Assembly (NCBI RefSeq): GCF_030826625.1
Contig: NZ_JAPJNQ010000022.1
Location: 1-29,010, forward strand
Origin: Corynebacterium sp.
Lineage (GTDB): Bacteria > Actinomycetota > Actinomycetes > Mycobacteriales > Mycobacteriaceae
Length of the DNA: 29,010 bases
Direction: 5' to 3'
Shown: piece by piece, positions 22,130 through 29,010 of the stretch
How the letters are laid out: each line of letters opens with the position of its first letter
Position numbering within the stretch: the stretch's first letter is position 1
Position numbers and translations under genes: made by a program
Notes under the pieces: model-generated
Told to the model about the DNA's origin: nothing
Databases searched by the model: none
What the model saw: the letters and a program-made list of their open reading frames with translations, nothing else

Positions 22130-25100
22130 TTACCCTGGATGACCGGTTGCACCATCGATAGGAACATAACGTCGCGCTCAGCACCCTGGAATTCGGCCGG
22201 GCTACCCACCTTAAGGTCACGTTTTTGCCATACTTCAGGCAAAACTTTTTCTATGAGTCGAGCTTGAATGTATGCCGCCTGGCCTGAATCACTAAGCAAA
22301 GAGATCACGCCAATTGTTTTGCCATCATACTGCGGATCATCAAGCACAGAAACCAAGCGTTCTACGAGAGTATCAGCTTCAGCTTGGTTGACCTTTTTCG
22401 ACTTGTTAGTAGCCCAGAACGCATTCGGAGTTCGGGTAATTTTGAATGGAGCTAGGCGGTCCGCTTCAGGTTCACGAACAGGCTTCAATGAAATATTCTC
22501 AGGCTCATAGATAAACCGGTTAGAGAACCCGATAATTTCGGGTACGCACCGCCGGTGCTCTTCCAGTGTAATGCGACCACCGTATCGCATATTCGCTTCA
22601 TCAAAGAGTGAGCGCGCAGGATCCGCCCAAGAGTCAATCTTGTCAAAATCCGAAAGATATTGCTGAGCAAGCTTCCGAATCCCATCCTGATTACGGAAAC
22701 TCGTGGGTGAGACCTGCTTGTCGTCTCCAATGACAACCATTCGCGGGGCGAGATATTGGAGAAAAATAGCATCGATTCCAGACTGTGAAGCCTCATCCAC
22801 AATGACCACATCAAACATATTTTCGGTTAGATCAAATTGCTCCACTACTTTGTAAATTGGCATAATCCATACCGGCACGGCAGACCGACAAGAGGCAAGA
22901 TGTTTGCGGACGTCCCTCTTGTGTTGCACTGCATATTTTCCGGTTCCTTTACCCAACCGCTTTACCGCTTGGCTATAGGCAACAAGGTTTGACTGTGTAG
23001 CCGGATCAATTCGGTCTTTACCAACCGCTTTTGACCAGGCTCGAGCTGCGGCAAGCTCCGAAATCGTGGCGGAGATACGCTGGTCAATCATCCGAATCGC
23101 ACTCGATAGCTCCTCGAGGTCTATACGCGAACGTTGCTTAATTTTTTCTCCCGCCAGCGCCCAAAATCGAGCTTTGTCGGTCTCGCTAGCACGTGCACGC
23201 CAGACAGTGCTATCAACCGAGTTCACTACCATCTGTACGAAAAGTGCTGACCAGCGGCTAGCCTTCGCGGTAAGTTCATTCCGTCGACGAATAGGTCCTG
23301 ATAAAGCAGCTTGCCCTCTAGCTGACTCTAACGCGGTCCGGTACTGTTCAACGTCACGGCTTTCCAATGCTGATTGCAGTCCATCGAGCCAGGCAAGCGA
23401 TCCAAGCGTCGATTTGGCAATACGGGTTGTCTCCACTCCAAGACTGATTAGCTCGGCGTATGCTGCGGCCTTAGTCTGCGCATCAGATAGCGCTTTCAGT
23501 TGCCGTAGCTTCCCCGGAAAACTATCAAGGTCGGCTATGCCAACGCCAAAGCCAAGAGTATTAAATTCGGCTGTTCGAGAAACAATCTCTTCGACTTGTT
23601 CCACAGAGGTCGAAAAAATTTCAAGTTCATGTTGCCAAAACCCAATTTTTTCTCGGGGCGTCAGGTTACTTGCAGGTTGCGAATAGTTCCAGGAACGCTG
23701 CAATGCCACTAGTGCCCATTCAAGCTCCACGTAGTCAAGATACGCATCGATCTCAGCTAAAGAAGTCGGCGGTACACCGTTAATACGGACATGTTCAAAG
23801 AACGGAAAGGCATCTTTGATAATTGGCTTAGTGAACAAGCCAACTTTCGGAAGACCATCAACTTTAGTTTTGATGACGCCACCAGCTTGGAGGAATTTTT
23901 GCAGCGCCCGGGCAATCGGCACAAAAGAGTCAACATCTCCTTTGATGTCAATGGCCCTTAAATTGTCTAGTTTTTGCCCTCGAGTTTTGGCAGCAGCAAA
24001 ATCGTTCGTCAAGGTTTCAACGGCGTTCTTCCACTTGAAAAGGTTCTTGGACCGCGCATCAGAAAGCAACTCATCCACCCAAGGCAGAGAATCACGGTGC
24101 ATCGCCTGCAACTTCTCGACAGCGCTTTCTGCTTGCCCAGACAACTCGGTTTGCTTCGCTGCTGCAAGCTGCGACCACGCCGCTAGTTCACTAGAAGAAA
24201 TTTCTGCTGCGAGTTCTCCGTCAAACGAATCCAGTTCCCGTTCGGCTTCGACTAAGCGAACCAGCTCCTCCACGGTTGGCAAGATACTAAAATCAATCTC
24301 GTCACCGTTTTCCGTTACATCAGTTCCAGAGAGCTCTTCAGAATCGAGCAGTGAAAACCATTCATCCAACTCTTGGGGTGTCAATGGAAACGGCTGATTA
24401 AGGTCGGGAACCTGCAAGGAGTCAATCCACTCATACATGGACTTGTCTGCCAACCATTTTTCCACAGCATGGGACATCTGCATGTCATAGCCTGGGATCG
24501 CCAAGTTGTCCCTCTCAGATTCCATAAGAGAGGTCCATTTTCTCAATTCGGCAGTTCTTTGTTCCTGCAGCTGGTTAAGGCTAGATTCTAGAGCATGTAT
24601 ATCACGGGTTGCCTCCGCATGATCGTAGTCGCTCGACCGTCGGCTTATCGTGTCAACAGCTACTTCTAGCTCAGCTAAATCCGATTGTCCCGAGTTAATC
24701 ACAGACACAGCTAGTTCCCGGATCTCTTCCGGGAGTTTGTCGCGTAATTCGTACAGTGCCCGAGCTGCTTGTGCTGTCACGAGAACCCGCTTGCCTTGGG
24801 CTAGCAAATGCGACAACAGAGCAGCAGCCATATGCGTTTTCCCTGTCCCCGGAGGCCCCTGGACAATGGTCTGCGCATGCGTGTCTACGTGTTTTAATAC
24901 CTGGAGCTGTTTAGCATTCAACGGCAATGGGGTAAATATCTCACTGTTTGATTCGAAAGTCGCCCCAGGCTCTTCTACCGGCTGAACCTCTGCTTGAGAA
25001 TTTGGATCAATCAAGGTAGCTAACCCTGCAGGAACTACGCCCGCTGCTTCAATAGCGTTAGCTATATTCTTAAACACAGAGGCAAAACCAGTTTGTTGAC

Positions 25101-25989
25101 GCTTTCTTAAGATGATCGTGGGTTGCCATGAGATCACGGGGCGTTCTGAAACAGTTTGTTGCCGCCAATCTGGGTGATATACAGCTTGAGTATCGAGCCC
25201 ATGTGCTGTCACTACCCCCAGGCTGGCAAACGCTTCCGGGTCCAAAGCTTCTCCATCGAAACGCGCTAGTTCAGTCTTGACGTCGGTTAGAAAGGTGCCA
25301 TCATGCAGACAGTCCGCGGGCACCGCGTCGAATTCCGTCTTCAATTCGCCGTCCCCGAGCGAAATTTCAATATCCCCGGTAATTTTATCGCGTCGAATGT
25401 TCAGCCCAGAAGTGAACAGATGGCGGTCGATTCTCACCCCGCCTTCTCTTTTCCAGGCTAAGTTACCCAGGCCCAAAATCAATTCGAACTCATCAGCGTG
25501 CTGGTTTGCGCTGGTTTGGATTTCAAATAAATCTTTATACGCTAGAGAATAATTTTCTGCGGTGGCCCATGTCCGCCAACTCGCCATCCACTCATCCAAT
25601 TGCACCCGATCCTGCTCTGAGCCTATCATTTCGGTATCAATCTTTGGCTCCTGCAACGCATCATCTACGCTGCCAATAACGAAGTTTTCCAGCTGTGTCG
25701 GTACACTGGGGCGCTCGAGGGCTGCTGGCTTTGTAAAAGACACCAGAAGACTATCTTCACTGTCTTTTAGGCTAAGATACGTTTCTTCCAAATCTAAAGT
25801 GCTACAAATTGGCTCGCCAAATTTAACCTGCCCCGTACTCTGCGCTAATTCTATTAGACGTTCAAAGGTTAATACCTTTCCTCCGTCTTTTTTATACTCT
25901 GCCGTAGAAAAGATGATCTTTTCTTTCGCCTTCTGCAAAGCGGAAAGGAATTCGAACAGACGTGAAGCTTTATCAGCGTTAACCTGCAC
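22021..25989 (-). CDS. Large SF1 (AAA_11/AAA_12) helicase, N-terminal 1322 residues before a frameshift
   Basis: The first about 350 residues are a domain typical of large actinobacterial helicase-nuclease proteins (ISWQPTIILRKR, VPAGLATLIDP). The helicase core has Walker A QGPPGTGKT (about 372-380) and a long helical insert (about 430-1000). It continues with Walker B VIVDEASQSG (about 1060-1070), GDDKQVSP, EEHRRCVPEIIGFSNRF and EFQGAERDVMFLSM (about 1262-1275). It then runs into 30 foreign-looking residues and stops at 22021, missing motif VI, which lies in the -1 frame downstream. The start is GTG 25989, supported by GGAGA 8 nt upstream. DNA here is by eye more A/T-rich than flanking genes, hinting at acquisition. 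Whole proteins of this type are suspected anti-phage or DNA-repair enzymes; no modification gene adjoins. Confidence 0.88.
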   Translation of the reverse strand: MQVNADKASRLFEFLSALQKAKEKIIFSTAEYKKDGGKVLTFERLIELAQSTGQVKFGEPICSTLDLEETYLSLKDSEDSLLVSFTKPAALERPSVPTQLENFVIGSVDDALQEPKIDTEMIGSEQDRVQLDEWMASWRTWATAENYSLAYKDLFEIQTSANQHADEFELILGLGNLAWKREGGVRIDRHLFTSGLNIRRDKITGDIEISLGDGELKTEFDAVPADCLHDGTFLTDVKTELARFDGEALDPEAFASLGVVTAHGLDTQAVYHPDWRQQTVSERPVISWQPTIILRKRQQTGFASVFKNIANAIEAAGVVPAGLATLIDPNSQAEVQPVEEPGATFESNSEIFTPLPLNAKQLQVLKHVDTHAQTIVQGPPGTGKTHMAAALLSHLLAQGKRVLVTAQAARALYELRDKLPEEIRELAVSVINSGQSDLAELEVAVDTISRRSSDYDHAEATRDIHALESSLNQLQEQRTAELRKWTSLMESERDNLAIPGYDMQMSHAVEKWLADKSMYEWIDSLQVPDLNQPFPLTPQELDEWFSLLDSEELSGTDVTENGDEIDFSILPTVEELVRLVEAERELDSFDGELAAEISSSELAAWSQLAAAKQTELSGQAESAVEKLQAMHRDSLPWVDELLSDARSKNLFKWKNAVETLTNDFAAAKTRGQKLDNLRAIDIKGDVDSFVPIARALQKFLQAGGVIKTKVDGLPKVGLFTKPIIKDAFPFFEHVRINGVPPTSLAEIDAYLDYVELEWALVALQRSWNYSQPASNLTPREKIGFWQHELEIFSTSVEQVEEIVSRTAEFNTLGFGVGIADLDSFPGKLRQLKALSDAQTKAAAYAELISLGVETTRIAKSTLGSLAWLDGLQSALESRDVEQYRTALESARGQAALSGPIRRRNELTAKASRWSALFVQMVVNSVDSTVWRARASETDKARFWALAGEKIKQRSRIDLEELSSAIRMIDQRISATISELAAARAWSKAVGKDRIDPATQSNLVAYSQAVKRLGKGTGKYAVQHKRDVRKHLASCRSAVPVWIMPIYKVVEQFDLTENMFDVVIVDEASQSGIDAIFLQYLAPRMVVIGDDKQVSPTSFRNQDGIRKLAQQYLSDFDKIDSWADPARSLFDEANMRYGGRITLEEHRRCVPEIIGFSNRFIYEPENISLKPVREPEADRLAPFKITRTPNAFWATNKSKKVNQAEADTLVERLVSVLDDPQYDGKTIGVISLLSDSGQAAYIQARLIEKVLPEVWQKRDLKVGSPAEFQGAERDVMFLSMVQPVIQGKRPLCWPKKKLCNGITWQLVVRKIKCGYSTQLVSMT
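22105..22111 (-). other. A AAA AAG slippery heptamer at the helicase frame junction
   Basis: On the minus strand the upstream frame reads CCA AAA AAG AAA, so A AAA AAG lies in the exact X XXY YYZ phase used for -1 frameshifting (as in dnaX). After a -1 slip the next codons are GAA ACT TTG CAA CGG, giving KK-ETLQR and restoring helicase motif VI. The same effect would come from a seventh A in this six-A tract, so an indel is equally compatible. No strong stimulatory hairpin or spaced Shine-Dalgarno-like sequence is evident. Confidence 0.6.
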
Positions 25990-26055
25990 CGGCGATTCTC
26001 CAAACTACGTACTACGGGGGTTACCCACGACGAAAAATACGCCGGAGCACACTAG

Positions 26056-26077
26056 GGATAGATATATCTTACTATCC
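26056..26077. promoter_or_regulatory. Palindrome over a likely promoter of the helicase-nuclease gene
   Basis: GGATAG (26056-26061) and CTATCC (26072-26077) flank 10 A/T-rich bases that on the minus strand include TAAGAT and TATATC, both fair -10 candidates. The site is 67-88 bp upstream of the GTG at 25989, so it could be an operator for a repressor of the helicase gene. No regulator gene adjoins. Confidence 0.4.
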
Positions 26078-26148
26078 TTAACCGCCGTAATATACAGCGC
26101 AATTACTGCAGTACGAGACGTAGAAAATTTGTTCTAACGCGAGTGGCA

Positions 26149-26199
26149 AAACCCCTCTCTCATTTGAGCTATGAAGGTGGGAAGCTTGGAGAGGGGTTT
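26149..26199 (-). terminator. Rho-independent-type terminator after the CMD-domain gene
   Basis: AAACCCCTCTC (26149-26159) pairs perfectly with GAGAGGGGTTT (26189-26199). Arms are 11 bp with a 29-nt loop that can fold further. On the minus strand the stem ends in GGGGTTTT. It stands about 50 bp past the CMD-domain gene stop and insulates it from the helicase gene. Confidence 0.7.
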
Positions 26200-26250
26200 G
26201 CTGCGCCATAACCAACCGCGTCTACAACCGCTGGGCGATCCGCACGCCAG

Positions 26251-27531
26251 CTAGCGGTACCGCTTCGGGACTTCCGCCTGTCCTAACGTCAGCATCAATC
26301 GATTGGCCCAGTTGAAGAACGCCGAGGAATAGATCAGATCCAGAATCGACTGTTCATCGAAACCAAACTCACGAAGCTCCGCGCACTGTGCAGCGTCGAA
26401 GGCAAACGGTGTACTCGTCAGAGCAACCGCCGTTCGGCGGATCAGATCCCATTTCTCAGAACCGAGCTCAGCTCCAATGCCCTCATCGAGTAGCCGTTGC
26501 ACAGCTGCTGGTTCACCGCCCTCGTCGATGCAGCGTGCTTGGTGCACAGTGGCGCAATATTCGCAGCCGTTGTAGCGCGAAACCACGGTTGCTGCGAGCT
26601 CCCGGTCGGCACGCGACAGCCCACCTTCGGGGTTGTAGAAAATATCCAGGTCCGTGAGCGTGCGAGCTTTCAACGCATCTGGGTCACGGGCAAGCAACCG
26701 AAAATACGCAATACCGGCACGCTCCGGCTTAATGAGCGCATCAATGTGCTTATCGTTAAGTTCTTCTTTTTCCAGCGGGGCGATCCACGGCAGCCAGCCC
26801 AATGGGTGGTTCACAAAGTGGCTAGGCGCAACAGAGTCATGCTCGAGGATATTCGAGGTGGTTTCCCAGCCCGTGTTCTTCGTCCCTGGAGCACGATCGA
26901 CTGTAGGCGTTTGCGGGTTTTGCCCCGCCACCACTCGCAGCCCATGTACTACGCGCACCTGGAACGCGAGGAATGCCACCAACTGCGAAAGGCTAACAAT
27001 CTCAGTTGCGCTCCAACCGGCGGCATCCAGGTTCCCCAACGCCTGCGGGGACGCATCCTTTGGGTGGAATGCCACCAGGTGTGCCCAGGAAAAGGCTGCT
27101 GCCAAACGGGCACCAAGCGCTGCTTCGCCACCCTCGGCGTCACCAGCATCAGCGGCGTCACCATCGCCCGCCGCAACGGAGCCGGTGTCACCCGTGTCAC
27201 CAGTGCCACCGAACAAGGCAAATCCACCATCGTGGTACGGCCCGGTCGACGCCCCACGGGCACTGGCAGCACGCACTGCCGCAATCAGCTCGTCGTCGGC
27301 TTCGTCAGCAAGCAAATCGGAATAAAAATCCGCGGCTTTTTCTTCCCCAAACAAAGCTGCCGTAAACGCAGCAACGGCATAACGCTCTGCGTAGGAAAAA
27401 TTACCGGGATCTTCCGGCTCCAGAAGTGCCGAAAAGCTCGCTTGCGCATTGTGCAACGCATCGGGACGAGCATTGCGTAGCTCCTCGATTTCCGGTGTTG
27501 CCGCAGCCAGGTTGTTAATAATGTCCGCCAT
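26251..27531 (-). CDS. Double CMD/AhpD-like (carboxymuconolactone decarboxylase fold) protein
   Basis: This 426-residue protein has two alkylhydroperoxidase-type helical domains. The N-terminal one (about 1-205) has FSYAERYAVAAFTAALFG and AWAH-like packing but no CxxC. The C-terminal one (about 250-426) has the redox motif YNGCEYCATVHQAR, with CxxC and the following His (about residues 325-335). Between about 105 and 140 lies a low-complexity insert of Gly, Asp, Ala and Thr (GGTGDTGDTGSVAAGDGDAA). Relatives in this fold reduce peroxides or assist nearby oxidoreductases, and two-domain forms occur beside peptide-type ABC transporters, as here. ATG 27531 follows AAGGAGA. The gene is 63 bp after the ABC ATPase gene on the same strand and is probably its operon partner. 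Confidence 0.85.
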   Translation of the reverse strand: MADIINNLAAATPEIEELRNARPDALHNAQASFSALLEPEDPGNFSYAERYAVAAFTAALFGEEKAADFYSDLLADEADDELIAAVRAASARGASTGPYHDGGFALFGGTGDTGDTGSVAAGDGDAADAGDAEGGEAALGARLAAAFSWAHLVAFHPKDASPQALGNLDAAGWSATEIVSLSQLVAFLAFQVRVVHGLRVVAGQNPQTPTVDRAPGTKNTGWETTSNILEHDSVAPSHFVNHPLGWLPWIAPLEKEELNDKHIDALIKPERAGIAYFRLLARDPDALKARTLTDLDIFYNPEGGLSRADRELAATVVSRYNGCEYCATVHQARCIDEGGEPAAVQRLLDEGIGAELGSEKWDLIRRTAVALTSTPFAFDAAQCAELREFGFDEQSILDLIYSSAFFNWANRLMLTLGQAEVPKRYR

Positions 27532-27594
27532 AGTGTTTCTCCTTTTCCACTCCTTGATTTTCGCTAGTTTTCGGCACTCTCGGCACTTTCGGCT

Positions 27595-29010
27595 CTACAA
27601 GCCCAAGTTCAAATCTCCCGCACGGTAGCGCGAACCTGGGATGGCGTCGATAAGCGTCCGGGTGTAATCCGTGCTCGGCTGGGTAAATACTTTCTCCGTG
27701 GCGCCGTATTCCACCTGTTTGCCGCGCGAGAGCACTGATACGGAATCCGATATTTGATTCACAACCGCCAGATCATGCGAGATAAAAATATAAGTAAGCC
27801 CGAGTTCTTTCTGGAGATCATCGAGCAGACGAAGGATCTGCGCCTGTACAGTGACGTCCAGTGCTGATACGGCCTCGTCTAGAACAATGAGTTCTGGTTC
27901 GATGATGATCGCCCGCGCAATCGCCACCCGTTGGCGCTGACCACCGGAAAGCTCACTGGGCTTGCGGGTAGCCATCGAAGAATCTAGCGACACCTGGTCC
28001 AGCACTTCCCTGGCTTTCGCCCGAGCGCTACGCCGCGAAGCACCGAAGAAATTGCGCACTGGTTCGGCAATGCTATCACCGATGCTCAACCGTGGATCCA
28101 GCGAACCAAACGGGTTTTGGTACACCATCTGGATCGCTCGTCGAAGTTCGCGCTGGCGTTTACCGCGGGCCGTCGTTATTTCTTCCCCGTGCAACGCGAT
28201 GCTTCCAGCAGTTGGACGGCTAAACAAAGAGATTGCCCGCCCGGTCGTGGTTTTCCCGGAGCCAGACTCCCCCACGAGCGCGTGCGTGGTACCCGGCGCG
28301 ACGCTAAAGCTCACGTCGTTCACTGCCGTGAAGTCCCCAAATTGTTGGGTCAGACCGGTAACGGCGAGCAATGGCTCCTGCGCCTGTGGCGTTTCTTGTC
28401 CGCGACGGGAAGTGCCCAGGTGCGGTGAGCTCAACGAGGGTGCATCTGCGAGTAGTCGTTTGGAGTATTCGTGTTGCGGCTTGGTTAATACCCTTGCCGC
28501 AACCCCAGATTCACGCACCATTCCTTTCTCCATCACCACGATCTTGTTTGCGCGATCGCCAGCCACCGCCAGATCATGAGTGATAAGCAGTATGCCCATC
28601 TTGAGTTCATGGCACATGTTGTCTAGGAGGTCCAAGATGATCTTCTGCACGGTTACGTCCAGCGCAGACGTCGGCTCGTCGGCGATAATCAATTCAGGTT
28701 CCAGAGCCACGGCCGCCGCAATCAAAACGCGTTGTTTCATGCCGCCGGAGAGTTCATGCGGGTACTGCTCGTAACGACGCTGTGGATCATCAATTCCTAC
28801 CCGTTCCAAGAGCTCAATTGCACGCTGTTTACGGCTGGCTTTATCACCGAAGTTATGGATGTTTAAGCCTTCTTCAACAGATGCACCGATTGTTTTGAGT
28901 GGATTAAGCGAATTATTTGGATCCTGTGGGATTAATCCGATGCGACGGCCACGTAGCTGTCGCCATTGCTTTTCCGACAGTTGCGTGACTTCTTTCCCGT
29001 CGAACGTAAT
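27595..29010 (-). CDS. Peptide-type ABC transporter, fused double ATP-binding subunit (5' end off window)
   Basis: The frame is open to the window edge, giving 471 residues of a DppD-DppF-type fusion. The first ATPase lacks its Walker A (outside the window) but has Q-loop LIPQDPNNSLNP, signature LSGGMKQR, Walker B LIIADEPTSALD and switch LLITHD. The second ATPase is complete: Walker A GESGSGKTTTG, Q-loop MVYQNPFGSLDPR, signature LSGGQRQRVAIARA, Walker B LIVLDEAVSALD and switch FISHDLAVV. The oligopeptide-type C-terminal extension ends YTRTLIDAIPGSRY. Such subunits power import of peptides, nickel or other small solutes with permeases and a binding protein that must lie upstream, beyond the edge. 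Walker B of the second half has DEAVSALD in place of the usual DEPxSALD, a minor variation seen in this family. Confidence 0.92.
   Translation of the reverse strand: MTFDGKEVTQLSEKQWRQLRGRRIGLIPQDPNNSLNPLKTIGASVEEGLNIHNFGDKASRKQRAIELLERVGIDDPQRRYEQYPHELSGGMKQRVLIAAAVALEPELIIADEPTSALDVTVQKIILDLLDNMCHELKMGILLITHDLAVAGDRANKIVVMEKGMVRESGVAARVLTKPQHEYSKRLLADAPSLSSPHLGTSRRGQETPQAQEPLLAVTGLTQQFGDFTAVNDVSFSVAPGTTHALVGESGSGKTTTGRAISLFSRPTAGSIALHGEEITTARGKRQRELRRAIQMVYQNPFGSLDPRLSIGDSIAEPVRNFFGASRRSARAKAREVLDQVSLDSSMATRKPSELSGGQRQRVAIARAIIIEPELIVLDEAVSALDVTVQAQILRLLDDLQKELGLTYIFISHDLAVVNQISDSVSVLSRGKQVEYGATEKVFTQPSTDYTRTLIDAIPGSRYRAGDLNLGL

Noticed and set aside
26497..27480. A 327-codon plus-strand open frame opposite the CMD-domain gene
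   Set aside because: It is rich in Arg, Cys and Gln with no family resemblance, and it lies wholly opposite a gene with clear motifs and a good ribosome-binding site.

Overview
The window looks like a chromosomal segment of a Corynebacterium species. The grounds are family-level: a heme-binding HtaA-domain protein with a DtxR-like iron box at its start, a SURF1 protein, a Nif3 / C4-type zinc-ribbon pair, paired YhgE/Pip membrane proteins, a secreted PAP2 phosphatase and a secreted trypsin-fold protease. Many genes also have a TANNNT box 6-8 nt before the start codon and no Shine-Dalgarno sequence, the leaderless arrangement common in corynebacteria. The species cannot be fixed from the sequence alone. 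No rRNA, tRNA, CRISPR array, prophage or insertion sequence is visible, and no gene-free stretch exceeds about 260 bp.

Layout. (1) 1-1362, minus: a C4 zinc-ribbon protein (cut by the window edge) and a NIF3-family protein. (2) 1537-8575, plus: low-molecular-weight protein tyrosine phosphatase, SURF1-like protein, two translationally coupled YhgE/Pip membrane proteins and a 2H phosphoesterase. (3) 8618-9141, minus: an MNT-type nucleotidyltransferase coupled by an ATGA overlap to a very short ORF that resembles a piece of a HepT/HEPN toxin. (4) 9354-11089, plus: a butanediol-dehydrogenase-like enzyme and two small overlapping genes of unknown function. (5) 11091-13562, minus: a secreted PAP2 phosphatase, a 66-residue acidic protein and a RelA/SpoT-domain small alarmone synthetase. 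The last two form a candidate toxin-antitoxin (toxSAS) pair. (6) 13683-14603, plus: secreted serine protease. (7) 14644-20645, minus: AlkB-like dioxygenase, an 810-residue beta-propeller/HtaA/Rib-like surface protein, an M20 amidohydrolase and its DUF3100-like membrane partner. (8) 20741-25989, minus: a very large SF1 helicase-nuclease whose reading frame is broken exactly at an A AAA AAG slippery heptamer. (9) 26251-29010, minus: a carboxymuconolactone-decarboxylase/AhpD-like protein and a double-ATPase peptide-type ABC transporter subunit (cut by the window edge).

How the genes fit together. Most units are ordinary housekeeping or envelope functions. The accessory part is the scatter of defence or conflict genes: the MNT/HepT remnant, the RelA/SpoT plus 66-aa pair, and the helicase-nuclease. 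The HtaA protein points to iron-regulated heme acquisition, and DUF3100-M20 looks like a substrate uptake-plus-hydrolysis operon. The strongest leads are the possible -1 frameshift that would join the helicase and nuclease halves, the RelA/SpoT pair, and the repeated leaderless promoter/start pattern.
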